Shown here: one piece after another, positions 7,328 through 18,278 of the stretch | How the letters are laid out: every line of letters begins with the position of its first letter | How positions within the stretch are numbered: position 1 is the first letter of the stretch | Source of the DNA: Clostridia bacterium | Lineage (GTDB): Bacteria > Bacillota > Clostridia > Oscillospirales > CAG-272 | Direction: 5' to 3' | DNA length: 64,000 nt | NCBI GenBank assembly: GCA_017463485.1 | Contig: JAFTPD010000007.1 | Coordinates: forward strand, 1 to 64,000 | Translations under genes and position numbers: made by a program | The notes under the pieces: model-generated | Database searches by the model: none | What the model was told of the DNA's origin: nothing | The model's input: the letters and a program-made list of their open reading frames with translations, nothing else

Positions 7328-7547
7328 TTGTCGTGTTTGGCGGCAAACCGCCTTGGCTTTATCTGAAATCCTCCTCTTTCGACGGGCTGTGGATTCCCGT
7401 GGTTCGGAGTAAATTGTGAACAGTTGGGTTTTATATTATCTATTTGAACCGCCTGCGGCGGATATGCAACCCTGCATTTCACAAGGATTTAGCAGCATCA
7501 GCTACTTTAAAACCGTTACCCCTCGGGGTACTTGCGACAGCCGTCAA

Positions 7548-9155
7548 TTACTTCGCGTAATCGGTTGCGCGGCTCTCGCGGATGATGTTGATCTTTATCT
7601 GACCGGGGTACTTAACCTCAGCCTGGATCTTTTCTGCCATTTGTCTTGCGATAATTTTCATATCGTCGTCGTTAACAGCTTCAGGTCTTACCATAACGCG
7701 AAGCTCGCGTCCCGCCTGAATTGCAAATGCTTTTTCAATGCCCTCAAAGCCTACTGCAATTTCCTCCAGCTTTTCAAGGCGTTTGATGTAGCTCTCCATA
7801 TCCTCACGGCGCGCGCCCGGTCTTGCCGCGGAAATAGCGTCCGCCGCCTGAACCAGAACCGCCACAATGGAATTGGGCTCTACGTCGTTATGATGCGCTT
7901 CGATGGCGTGAACCACCTCTTTGCTTTCCTTGTACTTCTTCGCGGCATTTACGCCGATCTGTACGTGTGAACCCTCAACGTCGTAGGGGAACGCCTTTCC
8001 GATATCGTGGAGAAGTCCTGCTCTGCGTGCCAGCGTGCTGTCAACGCCAAGCTCCTCTGCCATGATACCTGCAAGTATCGCAACCTCTATCGAGTGCTGG
8101 AGTACGTTTTGTCCGTAGCTCGTACGGTAACGAAGTCTACCCAGAAGTCTTACGAGATCGGGGTTGATTCCGTGAATGTTTACCTCAAATGTCGCTCTCT
8201 CGCCCGCCTGCTTAATAGCGGCGTCAACGTCCTTCTTTGCCTTTTCGACCATCTCCTCGATACGGGTGGGATGGATGCGTCCGTCTGCGATAAGCTTTTC
8301 AAGGGCAATACGTGCCACCTCGCGACGGATGGGATCAAATCCTGAAATGGTGATTACCTCGGGCGTATCGTCAATGATAAGCTCAACTCCCGTAAGAGTT
8401 TCCAGCTTCTGAATGTTACGTCCCTCTCGTCCGATAATACGGCCCTTCATTTCCTCACTGGGCAGAGCCACGGAGGATATGGTGGATTCCGCTACGAAAT
8501 CGCCCGCGCATCTCTGGATAGCAAGCGCCATAATGTTACGCGCCTTGTCGTCCGCTTCCTCGCGGTACTGCTGTTCGAGCTCGTCCATTCTCTGTGCCAA
8601 TTCGTGTTTTACCTCGGCCTCGACGCGGATAAGCAATTCTTCCTTCGCCTGCTCGCTGGTGTAGCCTGACATCTCTTCAAGCTTTACGATCTGCTGTGCA
8701 AGAGTTGCCTCAATCTGCTCCCTGACAAGGTCGTTGTCCTTGAGCTTCTTTTCAAGCTGCTCCATTCGGCGGTCAAGCTGCTCGCTCTTCTTGTCCAGAT
8801 TTTCCTCTTTTTTGGAAAGTCTTGACTCTGCTCTTGAAACCTCGGCGCGACGCTCCTTCATCTCCTGCTCCAGCTCGTTGCGCTGACGGAGGGTTTCCTC
8901 CTTTGCGGCGATCTGCGCTTCCTTCTTATAGGTCTGTGCCTGCTTTTCGCCTTCTTCAACCAGCTTTTTCGCACGTTCACGGCTGTCCGCGAGCATCTTT
9001 TCGGAGTCGGTCTTGGCGTCCTTAAGCATACGCTTTGCTTCAGTTTCAGCGGAACCTATACGAGCTTCGGCAATCATTTTACGGAACAGTATGCCGAGTC
9101 CTATGCCCACAACGGCTGCCGCCGCTATGAGCCCAATGGCTAACGGTAAAGTCAT
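7548..9155 (-). CDS. rny: Ribonuclease Y
   Basis: 535 residues, normal length for the family. N-terminal membrane anchor (about 3-24), a long charged coiled coil (about 30-190), KH domain with [12 protein letters not shown] (about 237-248), and an HD domain with LLHDIGKA and HNDVE that holds the metal-dependent catalytic centre. RNase Y is the membrane-bound endonuclease that starts mRNA decay in most Bacillota. It is monocistronic here, divergent from the HD-protein gene, with a good promoter at 9223-9251. Confidence 0.97.
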   Translation of the reverse strand: MTLPLAIGLIAAAAVVGIGLGILFRKMIAEARIGSAETEAKRMLKDAKTDSEKMLADSRERAKKLVEEGEKQAQTYKKEAQIAAKEETLRQRNELEQEMKERRAEVSRAESRLSKKEENLDKKSEQLDRRMEQLEKKLKDNDLVREQIEATLAQQIVKLEEMSGYTSEQAKEELLIRVEAEVKHELAQRMDELEQQYREEADDKARNIMALAIQRCAGDFVAESTISSVALPSEEMKGRIIGREGRNIQKLETLTGVELIIDDTPEVITISGFDPIRREVARIALEKLIADGRIHPTRIEEMVEKAKKDVDAAIKQAGERATFEVNIHGINPDLVRLLGRLRYRTSYGQNVLQHSIEVAILAGIMAEELGVDSTLARRAGLLHDIGKAFPYDVEGSHVQIGVNAAKKYKESKEVVHAIEAHHNDVEPNSIVAVLVQAADAISAARPGARREDMESYIKRLEKLEEIAVGFEGIEKAFAIQAGRELRVMVRPEAVNDDDMKIIARQMAEKIQAEVKYPGQIKINIIRESRATDYAK

Positions 9156-9222
9156 TCCTTAACACCTCCTTTATATATATTTATATATCCATTTAGTAAA
9201 AAACCAAATAGATATTCATCTT

Positions 9223-9251
9223 ATTATACACGAATTCCGCCAAATTGTCAA
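9223..9251 (-). promoter_or_regulatory. Promoter of rny
   Basis: On the - strand: TTGACA, 17 bp, TATAAT; the transcript would start about 60 bp before the rny ATG. Confidence 0.75.
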
Positions 9252-9419
9252 TAGATTTTGCTTTTCTTTGTCCGATTTTGCGCAAAAATCGAAGCCGTTT
9301 TTTCAAAAAACACTTCCCTTTGGCTATTTTTGAACATAAATTTACAAAATAGGGGTTTAGTATTTTGCAAAAATGAGGTACAATTATAATCAGAACAAAG
9401 AAAGGCGGTGATTTTTACG

Positions 9420-10076
9420 TTGAGCTACGAGCAACTGAAAAAGAACGAGAGCATCCGCACATATATCCGTCAGGCGGACAAGTCGCTGGAGTCACTCGGA
9501 TACACCGAGCACAGCTTTGCACACGTCACCCTTGTGGCAGAGAATGCGGGTAATCTCCTTTCAAAGCTGGGATATGATGAGCATACGGTGGAGCTTTGCA
9601 AAATAGCGGGATTTCTGCACGATATCGGCAACCTTGTAAACCGCGTGGACCACTCGCAGAGCGGCGCTATACTTGCGTTCCGAATTCTTGACGGCATAGG
9701 CGCGCCCGCCGAGGATATTGCTACCGTCGTCAGCGCTATCGGAAACCACGACGAGGGAAGCGGCGTTCCCGTGAGTGCTGTTGCGGCGGCTCTTATTATC
9801 GCGGACAAAAGCGACGTGCGCCGAAGCCGCGTGCGCAACTTCGATATGGCGACCTTCGACATTCACGACAGGGTGAATTATTCGGTTACCGACTCAAAAA
9901 TGTCGGTGTCGGAGGACGGCTCTGCCATCGAATTGCGGCTGGTGATCGATACTGATATAAGCCCCGTTATGAGCTACTTTGAGATCTTCCTTGGACGTAT
10001 GATAATGTGCAAAAAGGCGGCGGAGCATCTCGGACTTTCCTTCCGTCTGTTTATCAACGGTCAGCAGCTTTTCTGA
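9420..10076 (+). CDS. HD-domain phosphohydrolase-like protein
   Basis: 218 residues if started at TTG 9420, chosen because AAAGGCGGTG lies 8 bp upstream; a GTG at 9408 falls inside that ribosome site. HSFAHVTLVAENAG, GFLHDIGNL and the later DKSD give the H...HD...D metal ligands of the HD superfamily, which cleaves phosphoesters such as nucleotides or signalling phosphates. The exact substrate cannot be told. tatD starts 8 bp after its stop, so they form a small operon. Confidence 0.8.
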   Translation: MSYEQLKKNESIRTYIRQADKSLESLGYTEHSFAHVTLVAENAGNLLSKLGYDEHTVELCKIAGFLHDIGNLVNRVDHSQSGAILAFRILDGIGAPAEDIATVVSAIGNHDEGSGVPVSAVAAALIIADKSDVRRSRVRNFDMATFDIHDRVNYSVTDSKMSVSEDGSAIELRLVIDTDISPVMSYFEIFLGRMIMCKKAAEHLGLSFRLFINGQQLF

Positions 10077-10084
10077 GGTGTCTG

Positions 10085-10921
10085 ATGGTAAAATATTTTG
10101 ACACACACGCCCACTATTTTGACAAAAAATTCGAGGAATTTTCGCTTGACGGTGAGGCGGTTGGCGCTGACGCTCTGCTTGACAGCGAGCTTATGCACGA
10201 GACTGTCAGCGGCATCATCAACGTCGGCACGAATATTGAAAGCAGCCGTGCGGCAATAGATCAGGCGGCGGGACGCGATTTTATGTACGCCGCCGTCGGC
10301 ATCCACCCCGAGGACGCGCAGAATTTATCACTTGACGCGGGTGTCGAGCTTGAACGGCTGGAGGCGCTGATATCTTCACCCGAAGCTCTCGACAAACACA
10401 AGATCGTGGCGATCGGAGAGATCGGATTTGACTACTACTGGCAACCCGTAGACAAAGCAAAGCAGGCGGAATTTTTTGAGGGTCAGCTTGCACTTGCACA
10501 AAAATATTCCCTGCCCGTCATAGTCCACGACCGCGAGGCACACGGCGACAGCCTTGCCACAGTTTCAAAATTTCCCGACGTAAAAGGAGTATTTCACGCA
10601 TACAGCGGAAGCATCGAAACAGCGAGAGAGCTTATCCGCCGCGGCTGGTATATCGGTCTCGGAGGTGCTGTGACGTTTAAAAATGCAGAGCGGCTTCGCG
10701 CCGTGGCGGCGGCTTTACCGCTTGACCGCATATTGCTTGAAACGGATTGCCCGTATATGTCCCCCGTTCCCCACAGAGGAAAGGTCAATCATTCGGCACT
10801 TCTGCCCGACGTAGCCAACGTTCTGTCAAGGCTTCACGGTATCGACTGCACCGAGCTTGCCCGCATCACGGAGGAAAACGCCCATCGGCTGTTTGACAGA
10901 ATAGCCGTTCCCGAGCGGTAA
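10085..10921 (+). CDS. tatD: TatD family hydrolase
   Basis: 278 residues; ATG at 10085 follows GAGGTG. FDTHAHYFD supplies the first HxH metal site, GEIGFDYYW and VIVHDREA the later ligands, and LLETDCPYMSP the terminal Asp of the TatD amidohydrolase fold. TatD proteins are metal-dependent nucleases (3'-5' exonuclease or AP-type activities have been reported) acting in the cytoplasm. It follows the HD-domain gene closely. Confidence 0.92.
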   Translation: MVKYFDTHAHYFDKKFEEFSLDGEAVGADALLDSELMHETVSGIINVGTNIESSRAAIDQAAGRDFMYAAVGIHPEDAQNLSLDAGVELERLEALISSPEALDKHKIVAIGEIGFDYYWQPVDKAKQAEFFEGQLALAQKYSLPVIVHDREAHGDSLATVSKFPDVKGVFHAYSGSIETARELIRRGWYIGLGGAVTFKNAERLRAVAAALPLDRILLETDCPYMSPVPHRGKVNHSALLPDVANVLSRLHGIDCTELARITEENAHRLFDRIAVPER

Positions 10922-10966
10922 TTGCAAGAAAATTTCCAAAACATGCAGGAATTTTTGGAGAAGCTA

Positions 10967-10995
10967 TTGTAATTTTCGCGGTTTTGTTGTATAAT
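10967..10995 (+). promoter_or_regulatory. Sigma-A promoter
   Basis: TTGTAA, 17 bp, TATAAT, 34 bp upstream of the phosphoribosyltransferase start. Confidence 0.65.
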
Positions 10996-11029
10996 AGTCA
11001 CACGAAATATAAAAAACAAGGAGGACCTT

Positions 11030-11674
11030 ATGCCCACAACAAACGTTATAAAAATCAAAACCAAGGGCAACAACCTGCATCTGCGCGTTGCCAAGGGACA
11101 CTTTGCTACCAATCACTCTCACAGCAATTATTACATTGATGTTGCCGCGCAAAAATCCCGACTTTCGGAGGCGAAGGCGGTAGCTCAGGAGCTTTGCGGC
11201 GGACATAGATTCAGCACCAAAATCGTCGATACCATTCTCTGTCTCGACGGCATGGAGGTGGTAGGAACCTGCCTCGCAAACGAGCTGACAAAGAACGATT
11301 TCATTAACATTAACGCCCATCAGACGATATACGTTGTCACCCCCGAAATGACGTCGGGCTCGCAGATGCTGTTCCGCGACAATATCGTGCCTATGATAAA
11401 GGGCAAGCACGTGCTTGTTCTTGCGGTTTCCGTAGCTACGGGTGTTACCGCCAAGGCGGCTGTTGAGGCTGTCAAGTATTACGGCGGCGAGGTAGTGGGA
11501 GTTGCATCCATATTCGCAACTGCGCAGGAGTGCGCTGGATATCCCATCACGTCGGTGTTCAACCCCAATGACCTGCCTGATTATTTTTCCGCTCCTTCTC
11601 ACGATTGTCCCCTCTGCCGCGAGGGACATAAAATCGACGCGCTCATGAATTGCCACGGCTTCTCTAAGCTGTAA
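11030..11674 (+). CDS. Phosphoribosyltransferase-like protein (PyrE-related)
   Basis: 214 residues, preceded by AAGGAGG. The fold is that of type I phosphoribosyltransferases: GMEVVGTCLANEL mid-protein and, at the PRPP loop, VLVLAVSVATGVTAKAAVEAV where true enzymes have hydrophobic-DD-TGGT. The usual acidic pair is replaced by AVSVATG, so PRPP binding may be altered. A C-terminal CPLCREG pair of cysteines follows. Such proteins are often annotated as orotate phosphoribosyltransferase, but no other pyr gene is nearby; a regulatory or divergent role is possible. Confidence 0.65.
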   Translation: MPTTNVIKIKTKGNNLHLRVAKGHFATNHSHSNYYIDVAAQKSRLSEAKAVAQELCGGHRFSTKIVDTILCLDGMEVVGTCLANELTKNDFININAHQTIYVVTPEMTSGSQMLFRDNIVPMIKGKHVLVLAVSVATGVTAKAAVEAVKYYGGEVVGVASIFATAQECAGYPITSVFNPNDLPDYFSAPSHDCPLCREGHKIDALMNCHGFSKL

Positions 11675-11683
11675 TTGTCATAT

Positions 11684-11720
11684 AAAAAGAAACGCCAACC
11701 GACGGTTGGCGTTTCTTTTT
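11684..11720. terminator. Bidirectional terminator
   Basis: Long perfect stem AAAAAGAAACGCCAACC / GGTTGGCGTTTCTTTTT with a 3-base loop, between convergent genes (phosphoribosyltransferase on +, MFS transporter on -). Confidence 0.9.
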
Positions 11721-11795
11721 ATTGCTATACTTTTCGCCGTAGATGCATGCATTACGAATTGTGCGGGCCTTGGGGCAGCCTCCATGCATACACCC

Positions 11796-12983
11796 TCATT
11801 CCTTTCGTTTTCCCAAAGCCAGCGTACCGAGGGCGAGGATGATGGGAAATACAGTCGCGACGAGCATGCCGTATTGGAGCTGACCGCCGTTCAAATCAGC
11901 GACGACACCGATAACGGACGGGCCGAGCGAGCAACCTATGTCACCCGCGAAGGCGAGGAGGGCAAAGAGGGCCGTGCCACCGTAGCATTTTTGCGCCGCC
12001 ATGGTATAAGTACCCGGCCACATAGCGCCGACGGCGTAACCGCAGAGCCCACAGCCGACAAGTCCGAGCGCGGGGTGTGGGGAGAGCGCCGCCAAGAGAT
12101 AACCGACCACGCACAGTCCACAGCACAGGCACATGTAGCGAGTCGCGCCCAGCTTTTCGGATATTTTAGCATAAAGCACTCGTGCAGTTCCCATGAGTAT
12201 CGCAAACATGCAGGGTCCCATAAGGTCTCCGACGGTTTTAGAAACGCCGAGACCCGTTTCCGCAAATGCAGATGCCCACTGTGACATTGCAAGCTCGGAT
12301 GCGCCTGCGCAAAGCATAAGGAGCATAAATAGCCAGAATATGCGTGTCTTTAAAAATCCGCCCGCGCGCTTCGGCTCGCCGTCGGGAGCGCTTGAGTCCA
12401 GCTCGTGAATCGGCACGAGGGCAAAATATACTGCGTTAAGTAAGGGAATTGCCGCCCAAGCCATAGCAAGCCAGATCCACGAGTCGATTCCGACAAACAC
12501 GAAAAACGCCGTGCTTCCGAGAACTACGAACACGTGTCCCCAGCAGTAGAAGGAATGGAGAAAGCTCATCGCCGATCGCTTGTTTTTAAACGGGCAAGCC
12601 TCAATTATAGGGCTGATAATTACCTCCAGCAAGCCGCCGCCGATAGCGGAGCAAACGGTGGCAATTATTATTCCCACGTATGGGTTTTGCAGGGTGTTTG
12701 GCAAAATGCCAAGCATTATAAGTCCCACGCCGCTCATCAGGTGCGCGAATATCACGCAAGGACGATAGCCTATCTTGTCGATAACGGCAGCGCCAATGAG
12801 ATCCACCGCTATCTGCACGGCAAAATTCAGCGCGACTATTAAAGATATCTGCGACAGTGGGAGAGAATAATTGTTTGAAAAATATACGAAAAGCAGGGGC
12901 GGAAAATTGTTGATTATCGCCTGCGTAACGTAGCCTATATATGAGGCGTATTTCGTGTGCGTATAGGAATTTCGAATGCTCAT
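11796..12983 (-). CDS. MFS transporter
   Basis: 395 residues with about 12 membrane helices in two halves around the loop PIHELDSSAPDGEPKRAG (about 190-210). GYRPCVIFAHLMSGVGLIMLG resembles loop 2-3 of the major facilitator superfamily, and the overall look is close to fucose-permease/FucP-like or sugar-permease groups. Last gene of a four-gene - strand operon, 9 bp after the FGGY kinase gene, so it probably imports (or exports) the substrate of that kinase. Confidence 0.85.
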   Translation of the reverse strand: MSIRNSYTHTKYASYIGYVTQAIINNFPPLLFVYFSNNYSLPLSQISLIVALNFAVQIAVDLIGAAVIDKIGYRPCVIFAHLMSGVGLIMLGILPNTLQNPYVGIIIATVCSAIGGGLLEVIISPIIEACPFKNKRSAMSFLHSFYCWGHVFVVLGSTAFFVFVGIDSWIWLAMAWAAIPLLNAVYFALVPIHELDSSAPDGEPKRAGGFLKTRIFWLFMLLMLCAGASELAMSQWASAFAETGLGVSKTVGDLMGPCMFAILMGTARVLYAKISEKLGATRYMCLCCGLCVVGYLLAALSPHPALGLVGCGLCGYAVGAMWPGTYTMAAQKCYGGTALFALLAFAGDIGCSLGPSVIGVVADLNGGQLQYGMLVATVFPIILALGTLALGKRKE

Positions 12984-12992
12984 TTTTCTCCG

Positions 12993-14555
12993 TCAAAGCG
13001 CTCTTTGGGCGGCAAGACCCGCCACGTAGCGCTCAAAATATTTGTCAAAGCCGTTCATTCCGTCGACGGTGGGGACTCGCGTTTCGGTGCTTACCGCGCC
13101 GAACACCTTCTCGTCAAGCCAATCCTCAAGGGTCATACCGTCGGCAGTTGCGGAATAAGCCGCAAGCAGAGCCATACCCCACGCGCCGCCCTCGCCTGCA
13201 GATTCGGATACCGCAACGGGAACGCGCAAGGCGTCAGCCAAAATCTGCTGAGCAACGCCGCGAACCTTGAAAAGTCCGCCGTGAGCGTTGAAGGTGTCAG
13301 CCGTGATATTTTCTTTTTCCGACAAGATATTCATGCCTATGCGAAGCACCGCAACGGTAGCGTAAAGCTGTGCGCGGAAGAATCCGCCGAGAGTCAGTCT
13401 GCCACCTGTCGGGCAGAAATACATGGGCGCACCGCCCTCAACTCCCGCGACAGGCTCGCTTGCAAGATAATTATAAGCAACTACACCGCCGCAATCGGCG
13501 TCTGCAGTCAGTGCGTTGTTGTAAAGCATGTTGTAAAGCGCGGACTTGTCCACGGAATTGCCGAGCAGCTCCGAAAACTCTCCGAACACCTTTACCCATG
13601 CATCAAGCTCGGAGCAGCCGTTGTTACAATGTACCATAGCAACGGGATCGCCCGAGGGAGTGGAGATAACGTCAATTTCGGGGTATACGCCGCCAAGCGG
13701 CTTGTCAAGCACCAGCATGGAAAACACCGACGTTCCCGCAGATACGTTGCCCGTGCGTCTACGCACGCTGCCCGTGGCTGTCATGCCCGTGTCGCCGTCG
13801 CCCTCGGGAGGACAGACGCATATTCTCGCCGTCAGCTTGCCCGACTCGTCAAGGAATCTCGCACCCGCATCCGTCAGCCGCGCACCGTGATCTCCGCAAA
13901 GCTGAGCCTTTGGCAGAATATCGCGTATTTTCCACGGATATCCCTTGTCGGATATGAGATTATCGAATTTATCAAGCATCTCGCCGTTGTAGTCTGCGCC
14001 TATCGTTGGGAACATCCCCGAGGCATCACCCACGCCAAGCTCCCATCTGCCTGTGAGCAGATAGTGAACGTATCCCGCAAGAGTGGTGATATGCGCTATG
14101 CGTGGCAGATGCTCCTCTCCGTTCAGTATCGCCTGATACAGATGAGCAATACTCCACCTCTGCGGAATATTGAATCCGAACAGCTCGGTCAGAACGTCAG
14201 CCGCCTTGCCCGTGGTAGTATTTCTCCACGTGCGGAAGGGGGTGAGCAGATTATCGTCCTTGTCGAATGCAAGGTAGCCGTGCATCATGCCCGAAATTCC
14301 GATAGCGCCCAGAGTGGTAAGCTCTGCTCCGTACTGCTCCTTTACGTTTCGGCGCAGATCGGCAAACGCCGCGCGAAGTCCCGAATGTACGAGCGAGATG
14401 TCATAGGTCCAATACCCATTCTCCAGCTTGTTTTCCCACTCGTAGCCGCCTACGGCAATAGGGGTAAAGCTGTCGTCAACAAGACACGCCTTGATGCGCG
14501 TCGAGCCAAGCTCAATACCGAGATAAGTTTTTCCTGCCAATATCTTTTCCTTCAT
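12993..14555 (-). CDS. FGGY-family carbohydrate kinase
   Basis: 520 residues, normal for FGGY kinases. N-terminal phosphate loop TYLGIELGSTRIKACLVDD, GISGMMHGYLAFDKDDNLLTPFRTWRN (substrate side), and C-terminal FNAHGGLFKVRGVAQQILADAL and SAGEGGAWGMAL (adenosine side) mark a full actin-like sugar kinase. It would phosphorylate a keto-sugar with ATP. Ribulo/xylulo kinases look like this, but rhamnulokinase and fuculokinase belong to the same superfamily and would fit the aldolase of the microcompartment; the substrate cannot be fixed from sequence alone. Start at 14555, 19 bp after the ABC gene. Confidence 0.85.
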   Translation of the reverse strand: MKEKILAGKTYLGIELGSTRIKACLVDDSFTPIAVGGYEWENKLENGYWTYDISLVHSGLRAAFADLRRNVKEQYGAELTTLGAIGISGMMHGYLAFDKDDNLLTPFRTWRNTTTGKAADVLTELFGFNIPQRWSIAHLYQAILNGEEHLPRIAHITTLAGYVHYLLTGRWELGVGDASGMFPTIGADYNGEMLDKFDNLISDKGYPWKIRDILPKAQLCGDHGARLTDAGARFLDESGKLTARICVCPPEGDGDTGMTATGSVRRRTGNVSAGTSVFSMLVLDKPLGGVYPEIDVISTPSGDPVAMVHCNNGCSELDAWVKVFGEFSELLGNSVDKSALYNMLYNNALTADADCGGVVAYNYLASEPVAGVEGGAPMYFCPTGGRLTLGGFFRAQLYATVAVLRIGMNILSEKENITADTFNAHGGLFKVRGVAQQILADALRVPVAVSESAGEGGAWGMALLAAYSATADGMTLEDWLDEKVFGAVSTETRVPTVDGMNGFDKYFERYVAGLAAQRAL

Positions 14556-14574
14556 AGCGTACTCCGTTTTTCTG

Positions 14575-16494
14575 TTATTCAAGCTCAAATGCGCCCGTGT
14601 AGAGCTGGTAGTAAACGCCTTGCTTTTCAATAAGGGAATCATGGTCGCCGCGCTCGATTATCCGTCCCTTGTCCAGCACCATAATAACGTCGGAGTTGCG
14701 GACAGTGGATAGGCGGTGCGCGATAACGAATACCGTTCTGCCCTCCATCAGCTTGTCCATTCCGCGTTGAACGATAGCCTCGGTGCGGGTGTCGATAGAG
14801 GACGTTGCCTCATCAAGTATCATAACGGGCGGATCGGCAACAGCCGCGCGAGCGATAGCGATAAGCTGTCTTTGTCCCTGCGACAGATTTGCACCGTTAC
14901 CTGTGAGCATGGTGTTGTAGCCGTCGGGCAGACGGGTGATGAAATCATCAGCTCCCGTCAATCTTGCCGCGTCAATGCACATCTCATCGGTCGCGTCAAG
15001 GTTGCCGTATCGGATGTTGTCCATTACCGTTCCCGTAAAGAGATTGGTTTCCTGCAAAACTATACCCAACGAGCGGCGAAGGTCGCTCTTTTTTATCTTG
15101 TTGATATTGATTCCATCGTAGCGTATTTTGCCGTCGGCAATATCGTAATATCTGTTGATAAGATTGGTGATCGTGGTTTTGCCCGCACCCGTTGCGCCGA
15201 CGAATGCCACCTTTTGTCCCGGCTCGGCGTAGACGGATACGTCGTGGAGTATCTGCTTGTCTTCGTTGTAGCCAAAGTCAACGCCCACCATTCGCACGTC
15301 GCCGCGAAGGGGGGTGTAGGTCAGCGTGCCGTCGCCGTGAGGATGCTTCCACGCCCACTGTCCCGTATGCTCTGCTGTTTCGGTGACTGTTCCGTCATCC
15401 GAAATTATTGCATTTACAAGGGTAACGTAGCCGTCGTCTACCTCCACCTCCTCGTCCATAAGCTCAAAGACGCGGGATGCTCCCGCAAGAGCCATAACCA
15501 GCGAGTTTACCTGCTGTGACACCTGATTTACGTTGCCCGTAAACTGCTTGGTCATGTTAAGGAATGGAACGATTATGCTGACGCCAAGTGCCATACCCGA
15601 GAGACTGACGTTTGTGACGTTCATGGTCAGCAAAAGTCCGCCGAGAATGGCGACGAGAACGTAAAGAATGTTACCGATATTGAGAATAATGGGAAAGAGT
15701 GCATTGGCGCGAGCGTGAGCGCGATAGCTGTCCTCAAAGAGCGCGTCGTTTATCTCCTTAAACTGCGCCTCACTCTTTTCCTCGTGGCAGAAGACCTTGA
15801 TGACCTTCTGACCGTTCATGGATTCCTGGATAAAGCCCTCGGCGCGACCGATAGCCTTCTGCTGACGGATAAAGTATTTTGCCGAGCCGCCGCCCACCGT
15901 CTTGGAAACGATTATCATGCAGATAACACCGAATACTACAAGCAGCGTCATCCACAGACTGAAATACATCATAATGCTGAATACCACCAGCACGATAACG
16001 GAGGACTGCACCACCGTGGGGAGTGTCTGCGATACCAGTTGACGGAGAGTGTCGATATCATTCGTATAGATACTCATAATGTCGCCGTGCTTGTGGGTAT
16101 CAAAATAGCGCACGGGCAGCTTTTGCATCTTGTCAAACATAGCGCGGCGCATTTTGTAAAGATAGCCTTGAGTGATATACGCCATAAGCTGTGTGTATGC
16201 GAAAAGTGCGAGAATTGATACGACATACAAGCAGGCAAGCGTTATGACTGCGGGGATTATTTCCTTTGATGCGGAAGCCCAATCGCCCGAGACTACCCAC
16301 TTTTCAATGGAAGACGTAACCTTTTCGATAAATATTGCGGGGATGGAGGATACCGTCGCCGAAAACGCGATGCACACAAGAGCAACGGGGAGCAGTACGG
16401 GGTAAGCCTTAAAGACGGACTTTATGATGCGTCCGAGCGTGCCTTTTTTGGCGCGGGGGTGCTTGCTTGGCATATTATTCTGCTTTGCCATCAC
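14575..16494 (-). CDS. ABC exporter half-transporter (membrane plus ATPase), second subunit
   Basis: 639 residues. Six-helix exporter domain (about 35-330) then an ATPase domain: Walker [11 protein letters not shown]-loop [10 protein letters not shown], signature NLSQGQRQ, Walker [14 protein letters not shown]-loop IAHRLS. There is an insert of ~50 residues between the two domains (about 355-400, [20 protein letters not shown]). Its start overlaps the stop of the upstream ABC gene by 4 bp (ATGA), as usual for heterodimeric type IV exporters. Probably a drug, lipid or peptide exporter. Confidence 0.9.
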   Translation of the reverse strand: MMAKQNNMPSKHPRAKKGTLGRIIKSVFKAYPVLLPVALVCIAFSATVSSIPAIFIEKVTSSIEKWVVSGDWASASKEIIPAVITLACLYVVSILALFAYTQLMAYITQGYLYKMRRAMFDKMQKLPVRYFDTHKHGDIMSIYTNDIDTLRQLVSQTLPTVVQSSVIVLVVFSIMMYFSLWMTLLVVFGVICMIIVSKTVGGGSAKYFIRQQKAIGRAEGFIQESMNGQKVIKVFCHEEKSEAQFKEINDALFEDSYRAHARANALFPIILNIGNILYVLVAILGGLLLTMNVTNVSLSGMALGVSIIVPFLNMTKQFTGNVNQVSQQVNSLVMALAGASRVFELMDEEVEVDDGYVTLVNAIISDDGTVTETAEHTGQWAWKHPHGDGTLTYTPLRGDVRMVGVDFGYNEDKQILHDVSVYAEPGQKVAFVGATGAGKTTITNLINRYYDIADGKIRYDGININKIKKSDLRRSLGIVLQETNLFTGTVMDNIRYGNLDATDEMCIDAARLTGADDFITRLPDGYNTMLTGNGANLSQGQRQLIAIARAAVADPPVMILDEATSSIDTRTEAIVQRGMDKLMEGRTVFVIAHRLSTVRNSDVIMVLDKGRIIERGDHDSLIEKQGVYYQLYTGAFELE

Positions 16495-18230
16495 TTGTTA
16501 CCTCCCGTCTGCTGCTCGTATATTTCGCGGTAAACGTCGCTTTCGCGGAGCAGCTCGTCGTGCCGTCCCTCGGCGATTATCTTGCCGCCCTCAAGAATGA
16601 TTATCTTGTCGGCATCCATAACGGACGCCACGCGCTGAGCGATAATTATCTTTGTAGTGGACGGAATATACTTGGAAAATCCCATGCGGATAAGAGCGTC
16701 GGTCTTGGTATCCACCGCGCTCGTGCTGTCGTCAAGAATAAGAATTTTCGGTTTTTTGAGCAGGGCGCGCGCGATGCAAAGTCGCTGACGCTGACCGCCC
16801 GACACGTTAGTTCCGCCTTGCTCTATCATTGTATTGTAGCCGTCGGGAAAAGCAGAAATGAATTCGTGTGTCTGCGCAAGACGGCAAGCCTCCACAAGCT
16901 CCTCGTCAGTGGCGTTTTCGTTGCCCCAACGGAGGTTTTCTGCGATCGTTCCCGAGAAGAGCTGGTTTTTCTGCAGCACCACCGCGACCTGGTTGCGCAA
17001 AACATCAAGGTCGTATTCTCGCACGTCCACGCCGCCAACCGTCACCGAGCCGTCGGTAACGTCGTAAAGTCGGCAGATGAGCTGGATGAGTGAGGATTTG
17101 CTTGATCCCGTGCCGCCGAGAATACCCACCGTCGCGCCCGAGGGAATGTCAAGATCTATATCCGACAGAGTCGCGCGGCTTGCGGTCTTGGAGTAAGAAA
17201 AGCTGACGTTGTCAAATCTTATCGAGCCGTCCTTTACCTCGGTGACGGGATTGGCGGGCGCTTTGATAGAGGGCTCTTCGCTGAGCACCTCAACGATACG
17301 CTTTGCGGATTCGCCCGACATGGTAAGCATAACGTATACCATGGACAGCGACATCAGCGACATAAGTATCTGGAAGCCGTAAGTCAGAAGCGCGGAGAGC
17401 TGACCAACTCCAAGCTCCGCACCGTGGCTTGTAATAACAATATTCGAGCCTATGGACAGCACGCAGACCATGATAATGTAAAGGCAGGACTGCATGATGG
17501 GAGAGTTGAACGCCACTATGCGCTCTGCGCGGGTGAAGTCAGCGCGGATGTTGTCAGCCGCCGCGCCGAATTTTTGCTGCTCATACTCCTCGCGTGCAAA
17601 TCCCTTGACGGCGCGCATAGCCATAACGTTTTCCTCAATGGATTCATTGAGCTTGTCGTACTTGCGGAAAACACGGCGGAAGGAGGGCATGGCGAATTTT
17701 GCAATAAGCAAAAGTCCGATAATGAGTATGGGAGCAACGCAAACAAACAGCCACGCAAGCTTGCCGCCCGTATTGAACGCCATGGTTATGGCGAAGATGA
17801 ACATCATGGGCGCGCGAACAGCTACGCGGATTATTTGCAGGTACGCCATCTGCACGTACGCCACGTCGGTAGTGGTGCGCGTGACCAGAGAGGACGACGA
17901 AAATCTGTCAATATTCTCAAATGAAAATGTCTGCACCTTGTGGAAAAGGTCGGTGCGGAGATTTTTTGCAAATCCGCAGGACGCCTTTGCCGAGGTAAAG
18001 CCTGCTATCGCTCCGCAGGCGAGAGAAACGCAAGCCATCAAAAACAGCTTCAGTCCTTCGGTAAGGATAACGGACATATTTGCACCGCCCTCCGCGCTGA
18101 ACTGATTTACGAGGTTTGCGACGATATTCGGCATAAGACATTCCATTACCACCTCGCCTATAATGAGTATAGGCGTTATGATGGAAAGGAATTTGTATTC
18201 CCGAATACTTTTTGCCAGGGTCTTGATCAT
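16491..18230 (-). CDS. ABC exporter half-transporter, first subunit
   Basis: 579 residues from [13 protein letters not shown]; start at 18230 chosen because AGAAAGGAAA precedes it and upstream codons read as low-complexity leader. Exporter membrane domain then ATPase with Walker [11 protein letters not shown] (the usual glycine before Lys is replaced by Ser, GSSKSS, as in many heterodimer partners), signature NVSGGQRQR, Walker [13 protein letters not shown] where the catalytic Glu is Asp, and IAQRVAS in place of the H-loop His. These changes suggest the degenerate ATP site of the heterodimer. First gene of the operon. Confidence 0.9.
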   Translation of the reverse strand: MIKTLAKSIREYKFLSIITPILIIGEVVMECLMPNIVANLVNQFSAEGGANMSVILTEGLKLFLMACVSLACGAIAGFTSAKASCGFAKNLRTDLFHKVQTFSFENIDRFSSSSLVTRTTTDVAYVQMAYLQIIRVAVRAPMMFIFAITMAFNTGGKLAWLFVCVAPILIIGLLLIAKFAMPSFRRVFRKYDKLNESIEENVMAMRAVKGFAREEYEQQKFGAAADNIRADFTRAERIVAFNSPIMQSCLYIIMVCVLSIGSNIVITSHGAELGVGQLSALLTYGFQILMSLMSLSMVYVMLTMSGESAKRIVEVLSEEPSIKAPANPVTEVKDGSIRFDNVSFSYSKTASRATLSDIDLDIPSGATVGILGGTGSSKSSLIQLICRLYDVTDGSVTVGGVDVREYDLDVLRNQVAVVLQKNQLFSGTIAENLRWGNENATDEELVEACRLAQTHEFISAFPDGYNTMIEQGGTNVSGGQRQRLCIARALLKKPKILILDDSTSAVDTKTDALIRMGFSKYIPSTTKIIIAQRVASVMDADKIIILEGGKIIAEGRHDELLRESDVYREIYEQQTGGNK

Positions 18231-18278
18231 TTTTTGCGGGTTTCCTTTCTTAAAAAAGCAAATAAATATACATTTTAG

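Noticed and set aside
7281-7547. Possible 6S RNA or other small RNA downstream of rny
   Set aside because: I could not fit a known fold or a promoter; only a terminator-like hairpin is supported.
12957-14633. Long open frame on + opposite the FGGY kinase
   Set aside because: Antisense shadow of a kinase with clear family motifs; no sensible protein features or ribosome site.
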